The notes under the pieces are model-generated. The model was not told the DNA's origin, searched no databases, and saw only the letters and a list, made by a program, of their open reading frames with translations. The position numbers and the translations under genes are program-made. Shown piece after piece: positions 62,646-64,000 of a stretch of 64,000 bases of DNA. The stretch lies in the NCBI GenBank assembly GCA_005239175.1, contig SOPS01000004.1:620001-684000 (forward strand), read 5' to 3'. This DNA comes from a halophilic archaeon SHRA6 (GTDB lineage Archaea; Halobacteriota; Halobacteria; Halobacteriales; Haloferacaceae). Positions within the stretch are counted from its first letter, which is position 1. Each line of letters opens with the position of its first letter.

Positions 62646-62654
62646 TTCATATAG
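62646..62654 (+). promoter_or_regulatory. TATA box of the CDF transporter gene
   Basis: TTCATATAG lies 23-31 bases before the ATG at 62677, predicting a leaderless transcript. Confidence 0.55.
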
Positions 62655-62676
62655 GTACGCGACATCCAGAAGTGGT

Positions 62677-63585
62677 ATGGCCGACCAATCGGACCGCGAT
62701 CGCTTTGCCCGCGCGACGTGGGCGAACGTGGTCGGCAACGTGATCAAGATCGTCGTCGAGGGGGCGGCGGGACTCGCGTTCAACAGCGTCGCGCTCATCG
62801 CCGACGCGGCCCACTCGGTCGCCGACCTCGTCGCGAGCATCGTGGTGCTCGTCTGGGGGGACAGTAGCTTCGACGAGCCGGATACCCACCACCCCCACGG
62901 GCACACCCGAATCGAGCCGCTGACCGCGCTGTTCGTCGGGGCGGTGATCGTGTTGCTCGGCGGAAACCTCCTGTACGAATCCGCGCGCGGGCTGTTCTTT
63001 GGCGCTGACGTCACGTTTAGCTGGATACTGCTCGCCGCACTCGGGTTTGCGATCGTCGACATGTACCTCGTCTACCGATACACCGCGAGTATCAACGAGT
63101 CGATAAACTCGACGGCCCTTGCGGCGCTGGCGGCGGACTGTCTCAACGACATTTACACGTCGATCGCCGCGATCGTGGGTGTGATCGGCGTCTTCTTCGG
63201 CTTTCCGCTGCTCGATCCCCTCGCTGGGGGACTCGTGAGCCTGCTCGTCGTGTATCAGGGCGTCGAAATCGCCCGCGAGAACGTCAACTACCTCGTCGGC
63301 GCCGCGCCCACAGAAGCCGAGCGCGAGGCGATCGCTGCCCGGCTCCACGAGCACCCGGCTGTCGAGGGGATCCACGATCTAACGGTGTTTTACGAAGGGA
63401 CGGTCCTCGAAGTGGAAGTCCACGTCGAAGTCGACGGAACGCTCACGCTACAGGAAGCGCACGCGATCGAGACCGAACTCGTCGAGACGCTGCGGTCGGA
63501 AGAACACGTTGGCGACGTTCACGTCCACCTCGATCCCTCGGGGATCGGTGAGTGGAAAGACGCTGCAGATCTAGAATTGAGCTGA
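62677..63585 (+). CDS. cation diffusion facilitator (CDF) metal transporter
   Basis: A 302-residue metal exporter with six membrane helices and a C-terminal ferredoxin-like domain. The transport-site motif of helix 2 is HSVAD (IADAAHSVADLVA), the usual HxxxD. In helix 5 the sequence is ADCLNDIYTSIAAIVG, so DxxxD replaces HxxxD. A His-rich loop DTHHPHGHTR follows helix 2 or 3. The C-terminal domain has GTVLEVEVHVEVDGTLTLQEAHAIETELVETL. Zn, Fe or Mn export is possible. Confidence 0.9.
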   Translation: MADQSDRDRFARATWANVVGNVIKIVVEGAAGLAFNSVALIADAAHSVADLVASIVVLVWGDSSFDEPDTHHPHGHTRIEPLTALFVGAVIVLLGGNLLYESARGLFFGADVTFSWILLAALGFAIVDMYLVYRYTASINESINSTALAALAADCLNDIYTSIAAIVGVIGVFFGFPLLDPLAGGLVSLLVVYQGVEIARENVNYLVGAAPTEAEREAIAARLHEHPAVEGIHDLTVFYEGTVLEVEVHVEVDGTLTLQEAHAIETELVETLRSEEHVGDVHVHLDPSGIGEWKDAADLELS

Positions 63586-63612
63586 TCGAAGCCGTGTGAG
63601 TAGCCGACCCGA

Positions 63613-64000
63613 TCACTGGTCTTCAGAGTGATCGTCCGAGGCCGCCGCACCGGGCGGTTCGATCCACAGATCGCCGAAGAAGTCGTCCTGACGAAGGGTG
63701 AGCTGTCCGCGATGCGCCAAGAACAAAAGCGACAGATACGTCATAAACGTCCGCCCACCAACTGATTCGATTTCGGCGAACAACAGCGCGTCCCGACCAC
63801 GATCGAACCGATCATCGATTTCGCCGATGACGTCTGCGATCACTGACTCGATGTCTTCGGTGTGGGTCGTCCCCGTGACATCGTCTTCGGTCGGTTCGCC
63901 TTCGTGACGAATGTCGTCGGCTGCGCGGTAATCCAGCGTCTGTCGACCGCGATCGAATCCCCGCGGCGAGTCGGTAGTGTCGTACTCACGGCGGCGTTTC
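63613..64000 (-). CDS. scpA: segregation and condensation protein A, C-terminal part (5' end outside window)
   Basis: The reverse-strand frame is open from the window's right edge to a stop at 63613-63615, giving about 128 visible residues. The tail VGGRTFMTYLSLLFLAHRGQLTLRQDDFFGDLWI is the winged-helix C-terminus of kleisin ScpA that contacts SMC. It includes VTGTTHTEDIESVIADVIGEIDDRFDRGRDALLFAEIESV upstream. Function is as part of the SMC-kleisin chromosome-organising complex. A shorter version starting at 63843 would miss conserved residues and is rejected. Confidence 0.85.
   Translation of the reverse strand, partial: KRRREYDTTDSPRGFDRGRQTLDYRAADDIRHEGEPTEDDVTGTTHTEDIESVIADVIGEIDDRFDRGRDALLFAEIESVGGRTFMTYLSLLFLAHRGQLTLRQDDFFGDLWIEPPGAAASDDHSEDQ

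Noticed and set aside
1-64000. tRNA, rRNA, IS elements, prophage or toxin-antitoxin genes
   Set aside because: I looked through all intergenic gaps and saw no cloverleaf, rRNA-like stretch, transposase or integrase. A tRNA search program should confirm the absence.

Overview
This window comes from a halophilic archaeon (class Halobacteria). The proteins are strongly acidic (Asp/Glu-rich, Lys-poor), coding regions are GC-rich, and CGATCG is strikingly frequent. Promoters have archaeal TATA boxes close to start codons, implying many leaderless or short-leader mRNAs. Archaeal genes include transcription factor B, a NuoEFG-less complex I, 3-dehydroquinate synthase II with its hept-6-ulosonate synthase, MfnA-type decarboxylase and a DRG-type GTPase. 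The closest genus cannot be named from the sequence alone. No rRNA, tRNA, insertion sequence, prophage or CRISPR array was seen. The window is ordinary, densely packed core chromosome, and no stretch above 300 bases lacks a gene.

Layout. 1-6570: end of a zinc-ribbon protein, a small haloarchaeal protein, a KhtTU-like antiporter pair, an ABC exporter pair, a CBS-ParB/SerK-like protein and a TrkA-N/DHH phosphoesterase. 6630-17183: an eleven-gene minus-strand nuo operon (A, B, CD fusion, H, I, J1, J2, K, L, M, N). 17319-23653: purEK, ribH with an aminotransferase, a lipoprotein, a MinD-family ATPase, UspA and a HAD hydrolase. 23691-27533: a cytochrome oxidase neighbourhood with coxA and several small haloarchaeal membrane or acidic proteins. 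27650-31849: a small conserved protein, a DRG-family GTPase preceded by a 32-bp repeat array, a TIGR04206-like membrane protein, a MATE transporter and an MGMT-like protein lacking the alkyl-acceptor cysteine.

31934-38384: aromatic amino-acid block. trpCBA is preceded by TGTACA boxes, followed by the two enzymes that make 3-dehydroquinate by the archaeal route, and then aroD. 38454-42267: TFB, a BtuF-like protein, a DUF84 NTPase, a small winged-helix-like protein and a two-wHTH regulator. 42341-49532 (minus): a stomatin/NfeD/acidic membrane protein group, pyruvate kinase, DoxX and MetRS. 49623-64000: a PAS-GAF histidine kinase, MfnA, PpsA, PhzF, DedA-like protein, deaminase, phosphoribosyltransferase, HD phosphohydrolase, AEC transporter, a second MATE transporter, MTA phosphorylase, a CDF transporter and the C-terminal part of ScpA.

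Functionally the window combines energy conservation (complex I to quinone, then CoxA to oxygen), lower glycolysis and gluconeogenesis (pyk and ppsA), aromatic, purine and flavin biosynthesis, and ion homeostasis. No complete new system is evident. The most unusual items are three intergenic tandem-repeat arrays (two with exactly 32-bp period), a candidate TRP-box operator overlapping the trpC start codon, and several proteins with altered active-site residues.
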